Source: an uncultured Clostridia bacterium (GTDB lineage: Bacteria; Bacillota; Clostridia; Oscillospirales; Oscillospiraceae). Taken from it: 31,207 bases of DNA. Positions 16,446 to 24,060 of the stretch are shown one piece after another (position 1 is the stretch's first letter; each line of letters starts with the position of its first letter). The translations under genes and the position numbers were made by a program. Where the stretch lies: the NCBI GenBank assembly GCA_945927915.1, contig CAMEMX010000001.1:1-31207 (forward strand). Direction: 5' to 3'. Below the pieces are notes generated by a model that did not search any database, was not told the origin of the DNA, and saw nothing but the letters and a program-made list of their open reading frames with translations.

Positions 16446-16461
16446 ACAGTCCGAATTTTTT
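16429..16461 (+). terminator. Intrinsic terminator overlapping the end of rnc
   Basis: A 10-bp perfect stem (16429-16438 with 16447-16456) is followed by a run of six T (16456-16461). The 8-base loop contains most of the end of the gene, including the TAA stop at 16443-16445. A ribosome reaching the stop codon would cover the 5' arm. It ends the dprA-topA-trmFO-plsX-rnc unit just before the smc promoter. Confidence 0.88.
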
Positions 16462-16491
16462 CAGCTCTCGCTCAGAAAATCCGCTTTTTGC

Positions 16492-16520
16492 TTGCAATTT
16501 GGCACAATATTTGGTACAAT
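16492..16520 (+). promoter_or_regulatory. Sigma-A type promoter of smc
   Basis: TTGCAA (16492-16497), a 17-base spacer and TACAAT (16515-16520). The predicted transcription start near 16527 lies 29 bases before the smc ATG and 14 bases before its AGGAG site. This supports 16556 over an in-frame ATG at 16499, which would be inside the promoter. Confidence 0.75.
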
Positions 16521-16555
16521 ACCTTATTGCAAAATACTACAGGAGCATTCCGTCC

Positions 16556-19500
16556 ATGTATCTGAAACATCTCGAAATCCAGGGCTTCAAATCGTTCCCG
16601 GACCGGACGATCGTCAGCTTCGGCCACGACATCACCGCGATCGTCGGCCCGAACGGCAGCGGAAAATCAAATATCTCCGATGCGATCCGTTGGGTCATGG
16701 GTGAGCAGAACTCCCGTTCGCTGCGCGGACAGAAGATGGAAGACGTCATCTTCGGCGGCACGGAGAAGCGCGGGCAGGTCGGCTTTGCCGAGGCGACGCT
16801 CGTGCTGGACAACTCTGACCGCGCCCTGCGCTACGACGCGGACGAGATGGTCATCACCCGCCGGTATTACCGCTCCGGCGAGAGTGAATACTATATCAAC
16901 CGGCAATCCGTCCGCCTGCGCGATATCAACGAGCTGTTTATGGACACCGGCCTCGGCCGTGAGGGCTATTCCAACATCAGCCAGGGTCGTATCGACGAGA
17001 TCCTCTCGGTCAAAAGCACCGACCGCCGCGAGATCTTTGAAGAGGCGGCGGGTATCTCCAAGTACCGCCACCGCAAGGAGGAGACGGAGCGGCGTCTTGC
17101 CACTACGCAGGATAACCTGCTGCGCATCGGCGACAAGATCTCTGAGCTGGAGCTGCAGGTCGAGCCGCTGCGTGAGCAGTCGGAAAAGGCGAAGAAATTC
17201 CTTGCCTACCGCGACGAGCTCAAGGGCTTTGAGGTCGCGCTGTGGCTGCAAACGCTGGAAAAGCTGAGCGCCACCGCACGCAAGGCGGAGGAGGATTACC
17301 ATTCCGCTGCGTTCATTTTGCAGCAGGAGCATACCGCGCTCGACCAGCTCTACGTCACGGCGGAGACGCTGGCCTTTGACCTGCACAACCGCGATATGAG
17401 AATCGACGGTCTGCGCGAGCAGATCGCGCAGGCGGACGCGCAGACGCAGTCTGTCCAGAGCGCCATCGCTATTTTGCAGACGAACAGCGAAAACTGCCTT
17501 GCCAACATCGACCGCGTCAAGCGCGAGCTTGCCGAGCAGGAGACGAGAAGCGGCGGCATCGGCGAGCAGATCCGCGCGCTGGAGCAGCGCATCAGCGAGA
17601 TCGCCGAACAGACGCAGGCACTTGCCGAACAGCTCCGCAACGCGGAGATCGAGGGCAGACGTCTGGCGGATTCGGCAGACGGCATGACCAAGCGCTATTT
17701 TGAGCTGCGCAACCGGCAGGAATCGCTCCGCACGGAGCTTTCCGCAAGAAACGCCGACCTCGGCGCGACCACCGATTCCCTGCGCCAGAGTGCCGAACGG
17801 CGTGCGCAGGTCGAGTCGGACTGCGAGGCCGCCGCTGCGCGAAAATCAGACGCGCAGACGCACCTTGACGCTGCACGCAAGGCACTTTCCGAGGCGCAGG
17901 AGGAGATCACCGCCTGCAATAACACGATCGAGGGCTACCGTCTGCGCAGCAAGACGCGCACGGAAAAGCGCGACGGCCTGAAAAAGCAGACGACGGAGCT
18001 GGCGCTCGCTTTAGAGACGACATCCTCGCGCCTGAAGCTCTTTGAGGAGATGGAGCGCGAATACGAGGGCTTTTCCAAGGCCGTTCGCGTGGTCATGCAG
18101 CAGAGCAAGCGCGGACAGCTCCGCGGCGTCCACGGTCCTGTCTCCCAGCTCATCCGCACGGGCGACCGCTACACCGTCGCCGTCGAGATCGCGCTCGGCA
18201 GCGCCATGCAGCAGATCATCGTTTCTGACGAGCAGGCCGCCAAGGCCGCGATCCAGTATCTCAAGCGCAACGACGTGGGCCGCGCGACCTTCCTGCCGGT
18301 TAGCGTCATTCGCGGCAAGGACTGGAACGAACGCGGCGTGGAGACTTGCAGAGGCTTTGTCGGCGTCGCCTCCGAGCTTGTCAAATGCGACGACCGCTAC
18401 CGCCAGATCATTTCAAATCTTCTCGGCAGAACTGCCATCGCAGAGGACATGGACGCGGCGATCGCCATGGCGGAGCGCTATGGCCACCGCTTCCGCATCG
18501 TCACTCTCGACGGACAGGTTATCAACGCCGGCGGCTCGATGACGGGTGGCTCGGTGAGCAAGAATACGGGCATCCTCTCGCGTGCAAACGAGATCGAGCG
18601 CTTGCGCAAACAGCTCGCGGACACGAAGGATCGGTACGCTGCGGCGGTCACGGCGCTGACTGAGGCTGAACGCCTCGTCCGGCAGGTCGATTTTGAGCTA
18701 TCCGCAGAGACGGAGCGCCTGCGTGCCGCCGAGGACAACGTCCTGCGGCTGTCCGGCGAGGAAAAGCAGTATGCCGCTCTCGCGGAGGCCATCGGCGACG
18801 CGCTGACCTCCTCGGAAAGCGAGCTGGCTGCGCTGAAAACGCGCACGGAGGCCGACGAACGCCGCAAAGCGGCATTAACGGAACAAATCAGCACGCTGGA
18901 ACGTCAAATTTCGCAGACGGAGCAGGAGCTTGCGGTCGTTTCGGACGGGCAGAGCGTCGCCGCCGAGCAGAGCAGCCGCCTTTCCGAGCGCATGACAGCC
19001 ATCCGCATGGATACGGCTGCGCTGGAGGCCGAACGCGCGACTGCGCAGGATTCCATCGCCCGCTTGCGTGGTCTGGAGCTTGCCATGCACGGCGACCGCG
19101 CGCAGAAGACCGCCCTGATTGCGACCTATACCAAGGAAAACGATGCCCTGCTGGCGCAGATCGCGCAGCGGCAGGCGGAGCTGCAAACGCAGCTTGACGC
19201 GGCGGAGCAGCAGCGCCTGACGCTGAAGACGGCGCTGGATGAGCGCGCGCAGATCGAAGCGCGCAAGACCTCCACCGAGAAGGATGCGCAGAACAAGAGC
19301 CGCGACATCCTGAACATGGAGCGCGAAAGCGCCCGCCTTGAGGCGAAAAAGACGGCTGCCGAGATGGAGGAAAAGCAAATCATCGACAAGCTCTGGGACT
19401 CCTATGAGCTGACCCGCTCGACCGCGCCGCAGGCTGCCGCGCAGATCGAGAGCGTGCAGGCAGCGCAGAAGCGTGTCGCGGAGCTGCGGCGCAAGATCTC

Positions 19501-20134
19501 CGTCCTCGGCACGCCGAACCTCGGCGCCATCGAGGAATTTGCCCGCGTGAACGAGCGCTACGAATACCTGACCGGGCAGCGCGACGACGTTTTGACCTCC
19601 AAGCGCGATTTGGAGGGCATCATCAGCGACATCACGAAGCAGATGACGGAGATCTTCACGACCGAATTTGCCAAGATCAATACCTATTTCGGTCAGACCT
19701 TCACCGAAATGTTCGGCGGCGGCAGAGCCTCGCTGGAGCTGGAGGACAAAAACGAGCCGCTGACCTGCGGCATCGAGATTCGCGTCCAGCCGCCCGGCAA
19801 GCAGCTCAAAACGATCACGCTGCTCTCCGGCGGCGAGAAGGCGTTCGTTGCCATTGCGCTCTATTTCGCCATCTTGAAGGTGCGTCCGACACCCTTCTGT
19901 ATGCTCGACGAGATCGACGCGGCGCTGGACGACCGCAACGTCGAGCGCTTCGCCAGCTACCTGCGCGGCTTCAGCCAGAAGACGCAGTTCATCGTCATCA
20001 CGCACCGCCGCGGCACGATGGAGGCGGCGGATGTCCTGTACGGCGTGACGATGCAGGAGCAGGGCATTTCCAAGATCCTCCACCTCGACCTGAACCGGAT
20101 GGAGCAGCAGCTTGACATCGTTACGGAAGAATAA
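16556..20134 (+). CDS. smc: Chromosome segregation protein SMC
   Basis: 1192 aa, the usual length of bacterial SMC. With ScpA and ScpB it forms the condensin that loads at the origin and compacts the chromosome by loop extrusion. It begins MYLKHLEIQGFKSF, as SMC proteins do. Walker A is GPNGSGKS at 31-38. A coiled coil follows to about residue 510; the hinge spans about 520-640 (VHGPVSQLI... to ...RFRIVTLDG), then GGSMTGGS and the returning coiled coil. The ABC signature LSGGEK is at 1090-1095 and Walker B has Asp1118-Glu1119 before the D-loop. The start has AGGAG 10 bases upstream. The 43-base gap to ftsY suggests one operon. The scp genes are not in the window. Confidence 0.97.
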   Translation: MYLKHLEIQGFKSFPDRTIVSFGHDITAIVGPNGSGKSNISDAIRWVMGEQNSRSLRGQKMEDVIFGGTEKRGQVGFAEATLVLDNSDRALRYDADEMVITRRYYRSGESEYYINRQSVRLRDINELFMDTGLGREGYSNISQGRIDEILSVKSTDRREIFEEAAGISKYRHRKEETERRLATTQDNLLRIGDKISELELQVEPLREQSEKAKKFLAYRDELKGFEVALWLQTLEKLSATARKAEEDYHSAAFILQQEHTALDQLYVTAETLAFDLHNRDMRIDGLREQIAQADAQTQSVQSAIAILQTNSENCLANIDRVKRELAEQETRSGGIGEQIRALEQRISEIAEQTQALAEQLRNAEIEGRRLADSADGMTKRYFELRNRQESLRTELSARNADLGATTDSLRQSAERRAQVESDCEAAAARKSDAQTHLDAARKALSEAQEEITACNNTIEGYRLRSKTRTEKRDGLKKQTTELALALETTSSRLKLFEEMEREYEGFSKAVRVVMQQSKRGQLRGVHGPVSQLIRTGDRYTVAVEIALGSAMQQIIVSDEQAAKAAIQYLKRNDVGRATFLPVSVIRGKDWNERGVETCRGFVGVASELVKCDDRYRQIISNLLGRTAIAEDMDAAIAMAERYGHRFRIVTLDGQVINAGGSMTGGSVSKNTGILSRANEIERLRKQLADTKDRYAAAVTALTEAERLVRQVDFELSAETERLRAAEDNVLRLSGEEKQYAALAEAIGDALTSSESELAALKTRTEADERRKAALTEQISTLERQISQTEQELAVVSDGQSVAAEQSSRLSERMTAIRMDTAALEAERATAQDSIARLRGLELAMHGDRAQKTALIATYTKENDALLAQIAQRQAELQTQLDAAEQQRLTLKTALDERAQIEARKTSTEKDAQNKSRDILNMERESARLEAKKTAAEMEEKQIIDKLWDSYELTRSTAPQAAAQIESVQAAQKRVAELRRKISVLGTPNLGAIEEFARVNERYEYLTGQRDDVLTSKRDLEGIISDITKQMTEIFTTEFAKINTYFGQTFTEMFGGGRASLELEDKNEPLTCGIEIRVQPPGKQLKTITLLSGGEKAFVAIALYFAILKVRPTPFCMLDEIDAALDDRNVERFASYLRGFSQKTQFIVITHRRGTMEAADVLYGVTMQEQGISKILHLDLNRMEQQLDIVTEE

Positions 20135-20177
20135 GCAACATTCCGATGTATAAACTACCCAAGACAGGAGAAAAACA

Positions 20178-21083
20178 ATGGGATTTTTTGATAAAATCAA
20201 GAACGGACTGAAAAAGACCAGAACCGCCATCGCCGCAACGCTCGGCGGCATCTTCGACTCCTTCACCGGAGCGAACGAGGACTTTTATGAGGAGCTGGAG
20301 GAGAGCATGATCCTCGCCGACATCGGCGTGGAAACGTCATGCAAGGTCGTCGAGAAGCTCCGCGAGCGCGTCAAGGAGCAGAAGCTGCGCGGTGCTGAGG
20401 AGATCCACAACGCCCTCAAGGACATTCTTGTTGAGACGCTGAATGTGGGCGACACCGCGCTTCACATCGGCACGAAGCCGTCTGTCATCCTCGTCATCGG
20501 CGTCAACGGCGTCGGCAAGACGACGACCATCGGCAAGCTGGCGCACAACCTCTCCGCGCAGGGCAAGCGCGTGCTGCTATGCGCGGGCGACACCTTCCGC
20601 GCGGCTGCCGCGGACCAGTTGGAGGTCTGGGCGGGTCGCTCCGGCACGCAGATCGTCCGCCAGCACGAGGGCGCGGATCCTGCCTCCGTTGTCTTTGACG
20701 CGATCTCCGCTGCCAAGGCTCGCGGCACGGATGTGATCCTCTGCGACACCGCCGGGCGCCTGCACAACAAGGCGAACCTGATGAATGAGCTGGGCAAGAT
20801 CTCGCGCATCATCGACCGCGAGCTGCCCGATGCGGACAAGGAGGTCCTGCTCGTGCTCGACGGCACGACGGGACAGAACGGGCTGATCCAGGCGAAACAG
20901 TTCAAGCAGATCGCGGGCGTGACCGCCATCGCGCTGACCAAGCTCGACGGCACCGCCAAGGGCGGCATCGTCATCGCCGTGGCGGACGAGCTGCAGATCC
21001 CCGTGAAGTTTATCGGCGTGGGCGAGCAGATGGACGATCTGATGCCCTTTGACGCGCGCAGCTTTGTCGACGCGCTGATCTGA
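20178..21083 (+). CDS. ftsY: Signal recognition particle receptor FtsY
   Basis: 301 aa, the compact form without a long acidic N-terminal domain, as in many Gram-positives. FtsY is a membrane-associated GTPase that receives SRP-ribosome complexes and hands them to the Sec translocon. The N-terminus [17 protein letters not shown] is an amphipathic membrane-binding helix followed by the four-helix N domain. The G domain has GVNGVGKTT at 108-116, [24 protein letters not shown], and [10 protein letters not shown] near the end. A GGAG site precedes the ATG. ffh and ylxM, the neighbours in Bacillus, do not follow; rph starts 10 bases on. Confidence 0.97.
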   Translation: MGFFDKIKNGLKKTRTAIAATLGGIFDSFTGANEDFYEELEESMILADIGVETSCKVVEKLRERVKEQKLRGAEEIHNALKDILVETLNVGDTALHIGTKPSVILVIGVNGVGKTTTIGKLAHNLSAQGKRVLLCAGDTFRAAAADQLEVWAGRSGTQIVRQHEGADPASVVFDAISAAKARGTDVILCDTAGRLHNKANLMNELGKISRIIDRELPDADKEVLLVLDGTTGQNGLIQAKQFKQIAGVTAIALTKLDGTAKGGIVIAVADELQIPVKFIGVGEQMDDLMPFDARSFVDALI

Positions 21084-21093
21084 GGAGGTCAAA

Positions 21094-21810
21094 ATGAGAA
21101 ACGACGGAAGAGCCGCAGACGAAATGCGGAAGGTGAAGGCGACCCTTGGCTTTACGAAGTTCGCGGAGGGGAGCTGCCTGATCGAGGTCGGAGACACCGT
21201 TGTGCTGTGTAACGCGTCAGTTGAGGCAAAGGTGCCGCCGCACGTTACCTCCGGCGGCTGGATCACGGCGGAGTATTCCATGCTCCCGCGCGCCAACCGC
21301 GAGCGCAGCAAGCGCGACATCTCCAAATTGAAGCTCGCGCCGCGCAGCGCGGAGATCCAGCGCCTGATCGGCAGAAGCCTGCGCAGCGCGGTCGACCTGC
21401 AGGCGCTCGAGGGCTATACGATCACCGTCGACTGCGACGTTTTGCAGGGCGACGGCGGCACACGGACGGCGTCCGTCACGGGCGGCTTTATCGCCCTGAC
21501 GCTGGCCTGCCGCAAGCTGCTCTCCGAGGGGAAGATCGAGTCGATGCCCGTTAAGACCTATGTCGCGGGTGTCTCGGCAGGCATCGTGCGCAACGAAGCC
21601 ATGCTCGATCTGTGTTATGAGGAGGATTCCCGTGCGCTGGTCGACCTCAACTGCGTGATGACCGCTGAGGGCGACATCATCGAGCTGCAGGCGACGGGCG
21701 AGGGAAGACCGTTTACCGTTGAGGAACAGCGCAAGCTCGTTAATCTGTGCAGAAAGGGCAACGCCCTGCTGACGCAGATGCAGCGCAGATGTCTGGGGGC
21801 GCTCGAATGA
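21094..21810 (+). CDS. rph: Ribonuclease PH
   Basis: 238 aa, usual length. RNase PH is a phosphate-dependent 3'-5' exonuclease that trims tRNA 3' ends, working as a ring-shaped hexamer. It shows R-N-D-GR at the start, GGWITAEYSMLPRAN, RSAEIQRLIGRSLRSAVDL, and the active-site region DCDVLQGDGGTRTASVTGG. The usual QADGG reads QGDGG here, a mild Ala-to-Gly change that leaves the Asp. A GAGGAGG site lies before the ATG. The stop overlaps the rdgB start in an ATGA, and the rph-rdgB pair is common in Bacillota. Confidence 0.96.
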   Translation: MRNDGRAADEMRKVKATLGFTKFAEGSCLIEVGDTVVLCNASVEAKVPPHVTSGGWITAEYSMLPRANRERSKRDISKLKLAPRSAEIQRLIGRSLRSAVDLQALEGYTITVDCDVLQGDGGTRTASVTGGFIALTLACRKLLSEGKIESMPVKTYVAGVSAGIVRNEAMLDLCYEEDSRALVDLNCVMTAEGDIIELQATGEGRPFTVEEQRKLVNLCRKGNALLTQMQRRCLGALE

Positions 21811-22415
21811 GGATCGTACTGGCAAGCAACAACGCGCACAAATTAGAGGAATTGCGCGCGATCTTGACGACGCTCGGCATGGAGGTCGTCGCCCAGAAGG
21901 AGCTGGGGATTTCGGTCGAGCCGGAGGAGAGCGGCACGACCTTTGAGGAAAACTCGTATATTAAGGCAAAGACCTTGATGGACTGCTGCCACCTTCCGAC
22001 CATTGCGGACGACTCCGGCCTGATGGTCGATGCGCTCGGCGGCGAACCCGGCGTCTATTCCGCGCGCTACGGCGGCGCGGCCTGCAAGTCAGACCGCGAC
22101 CGGCTGGAATATCTGCTCGCGCAGATGCAGAATGTGCCGGACGGGAAGCGCACGGCGAAATTCGTCAGCGTCATCACGCTGCTGACGCCGGACGGCAAGC
22201 GCGTTGTCGCGCGGGGCGAGTGTCCCGGCGAGATCCTGCGTGCGCCGGCGGGGGAGAACGGCTTTGGCTACGACCCCGTGTTCTATGTGCCGCAGGAGGA
22301 CTGCACCTTTGCGCAGCTTCCTGCTGAGCGGAAAAACCGCATCTCTCACCGGGCAAGGGCGCTGGAGGCCTTTGCCGAACAGATCAGAAGGGAGCAGGAT
22401 TATGCTGACAAGTAA
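21807..22415 (+). CDS. rdgB: XTP/dITP diphosphatase (RdgB/HAM1 family)
   Basis: 202 aa from the ATG that overlaps the rph stop. The frame is open further upstream, but the family begins at MRIVLASNNAHKLEEL. The enzyme hydrolyses non-canonical purine triphosphates (XTP, ITP, dITP) to monophosphates so they are not built into nucleic acids. Motifs in order are SNNAHK (nucleotide binding), FEENSYIKAK, IADDSGLMVDALGG with the metal-binding Asp pair, GENGFGYDPVFYVP, and KNRISHRARAL near the C-terminus. The last 14 bases overlap yhbY. Confidence 0.96.
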   Translation: MRIVLASNNAHKLEELRAILTTLGMEVVAQKELGISVEPEESGTTFEENSYIKAKTLMDCCHLPTIADDSGLMVDALGGEPGVYSARYGGAACKSDRDRLEYLLAQMQNVPDGKRTAKFVSVITLLTPDGKRVVARGECPGEILRAPAGENGFGYDPVFYVPQEDCTFAQLPAERKNRISHRARALEAFAEQIRREQDYADK

Positions 22416-22851
22416 GCAACGCGCCGAGCTGCGCAGCGAGGCAAACACGCTGGAGACGACTCTGATGGTCGGAAAGGGCGGCATTACCGAGGCCGTGGTC
22501 GCAGAAGCTGCCACGCAGCTTGAGGCGCGCGAGCTCGTCAAGGGCCGCGTTTTGGAGGCTGCGCTGCTGACGGCGCGCGAGGCGTGTGACGCGCTTTGCG
22601 AAGCGCTGAGAGCCGAGGGCATCCAGTGCGTCGGCTCCAAATTCGTGATTTATAAAAAGTCCGAAAAAAAGGCACAGGAGGCAGCGCGTCAGGCGCGCGC
22701 CCTGCAAAAGAAAAACGCCAACCCCGTCCGCCGCGGCGCGCAGGAGCGCCGCAAAAAGGCGAAGGAAGCGCGCGAAAAGCGCAACGAATATTTCCGTCAG
22801 GCGGCGATCCAGGCCGCGATCGACCGCCGCAAGGGCAATACTGAGAATTAA
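22402..22851 (+). CDS. yhbY: YhbY-type CRM-domain RNA-binding protein with basic C-terminal extension
   Basis: 149 aa from the ATG at 22402 (GGGAGCAGG site), overlapping the end of rdgB. The first 95 residues are a CRM domain, an RNA-binding fold tied to large-subunit ribosome assembly. It starts MLTSKQRAELRSEANTLE and has the GxxG loop MVGKGGITEAV followed by LVKGRVL and GSKFVIYKK. Typical YhbY proteins end there, at about 97 aa. Here about 54 extra residues follow, rich in Lys, Arg, Ala and Gln and probably helical, as if adding rRNA contacts. The position between rdgB and nadD agrees with YhbY/YqeI in Bacillota. Function is from the family; the tail is of unknown role. Confidence 0.9.
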   Translation: MLTSKQRAELRSEANTLETTLMVGKGGITEAVVAEAATQLEARELVKGRVLEAALLTAREACDALCEALRAEGIQCVGSKFVIYKKSEKKAQEAARQARALQKKNANPVRRGAQERRKKAKEAREKRNEYFRQAAIQAAIDRRKGNTEN

Positions 22852-22869
22852 GAGAGAAGGAACCTGAAA

Positions 22870-24060
22870 ATGGCAAGGATCGGCATTTTCGGCGGAAGCT
22901 TTAACCCGCCGCATTTGGGACATATGCTCGCGCTGCGGGAGTTTCAGGAGAAGCTCTCGCTTGACCGCGTGCTGCTGATCCCGGCTGCCGCTCCGCCGCA
23001 CAAGAAGCTGACGGCAAATTCTCCGACCGCGGAGCATCGGCTGCAAATGACGCGTCTGGCTGCGCAGGGGATGCACAACGTTGAGGTGCTCGATCTTGAG
23101 CTGCGCCGCGAGGGCGCGAGCTATACGGCGGACACCGTCGCACAGCTCCGGCAGACCTATCCGCACGACGAGCTGTTTTTGCTCATGGGCACGGATATGT
23201 TCCTCTCTTTCGGGAAATGGTATCACCCCGAGCGCATCGCCCGGGAAGCGACGCTTGCCGTTGCGCACCGCGACGCGGATGACCCGCGGATGCTCCGCGA
23301 ATGCGAAAGAACGCTGCGCGAGACGTTCGGGACGCGGACGGTCTTCGTGGAAAACAGCTTTCTGCCGCATTCGTCGACCTCGGTGCGTGCGATGCTCGCG
23401 TTTGACTGCGCGGCGTCCTATCTTTCCGCGCCGGTGCTCGACTATATCCGGGGAAATGCGCTGTATTTCTGCGGCGCAAAGCTGAAGGCGCTGCCGTTTG
23501 AGGAGCTTTCGCGCGTCAGCCTGAGCCTGCATAAGCCGAAGCGCGTCGCTCATGCTGCCGGATGCAGCATGACGGCAAAGCAGCTCGCCGCGCAATACGG
23601 TGCAGATGAGACGGATGCTGCGCGCGCGGGTATTTTGCACGATATTACGAAGGCGCTCAACGGCGACGAACAGTTGAAATTGTGCGAAAGATATGCTATG
23701 ATATTAGATAAATTTGAACGCGATAATCCCAAATTGCTGCACGCAAAGACCGGTTCGGTGATCGCCCGGGAGATCTTCGGCGAGAACGATGCGGTCTGTG
23801 AGGCGATTTGCTGGCATACGACCGGCAAGGCAGACATGACCGTCCTGGAAAAGATCGTCTATCTTGCCGATTACATCGAGCCGAACCGCGATTTTCCGGG
23901 CGTGCAGGAGCTGCGCGAGCTGACTGCGCGGAGCCTCGACCTCGGCCTGCGCCGCGGGCTGGAGATGACCATTGCACAGGTTCGTGCGAACGGACGCGAG
24001 GTCGACCGGAATTCGCTCGGCGCGCTGCGTTTTCTGCAAGAAAGGATGCAAACAGAATGA
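22870..24060 (+). CDS. nadD: Fused nicotinate-nucleotide adenylyltransferase and YqeK-type HD hydrolase
   Basis: 396 aa with two enzymes in one open frame. Residues 1 to about 200 are NadD, which joins ATP and nicotinate mononucleotide to make deamido-NAD; they show GGSFNPPHLGHMLAL with the HxGH motif, PAAAPPHKK, MGTDMFLSFGKW and STSVRAML. From about 215 on is a YqeK-type HD domain, whose family splits Ap4A to ADP. Its metal ligands are His228, His257-Asp258 (ILHDITK), His291, His316 and Asp334 (YLADYIEPNR). In many Bacillota nadD and yqeK are adjacent separate genes, so this is a true fusion, with no internal stop between the halves. An AAGGA site precedes the ATG. The stop overlaps the LCP start. 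Confidence 0.95.
   Translation: MARIGIFGGSFNPPHLGHMLALREFQEKLSLDRVLLIPAAAPPHKKLTANSPTAEHRLQMTRLAAQGMHNVEVLDLELRREGASYTADTVAQLRQTYPHDELFLLMGTDMFLSFGKWYHPERIAREATLAVAHRDADDPRMLRECERTLRETFGTRTVFVENSFLPHSSTSVRAMLAFDCAASYLSAPVLDYIRGNALYFCGAKLKALPFEELSRVSLSLHKPKRVAHAAGCSMTAKQLAAQYGADETDAARAGILHDITKALNGDEQLKLCERYAMILDKFERDNPKLLHAKTGSVIAREIFGENDAVCEAICWHTTGKADMTVLEKIVYLADYIEPNRDFPGVQELRELTARSLDLGLRRGLEMTIAQVRANGREVDRNSLGALRFLQERMQTE
23674..23702 (+). promoter_or_regulatory. Candidate internal promoter in the YqeK half
   Basis: TTGAAA (23674-23679), 17 bases, then TATGAT (23697-23702), in an AT-rich pocket of an otherwise GC-rich gene. It lies about 355 bases before the LCP start and could support separate transcription of the LCP-rsfS-leuS part. 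It is a sequence match only and sits within coding DNA. Confidence 0.25.

Noticed and set aside
20112..20154. TTGACA and TATAAA between smc and ftsY
   Set aside because: The boxes are 31 bases apart, too far for one promoter, and no other -35 fits the TATAAA.
18875..20266. A 463-codon open frame on the - strand opposite the end of smc
   Set aside because: It spans the smc signature and Walker B region and the ftsY start, both certain on the + strand; no motif is seen in the antisense frame.
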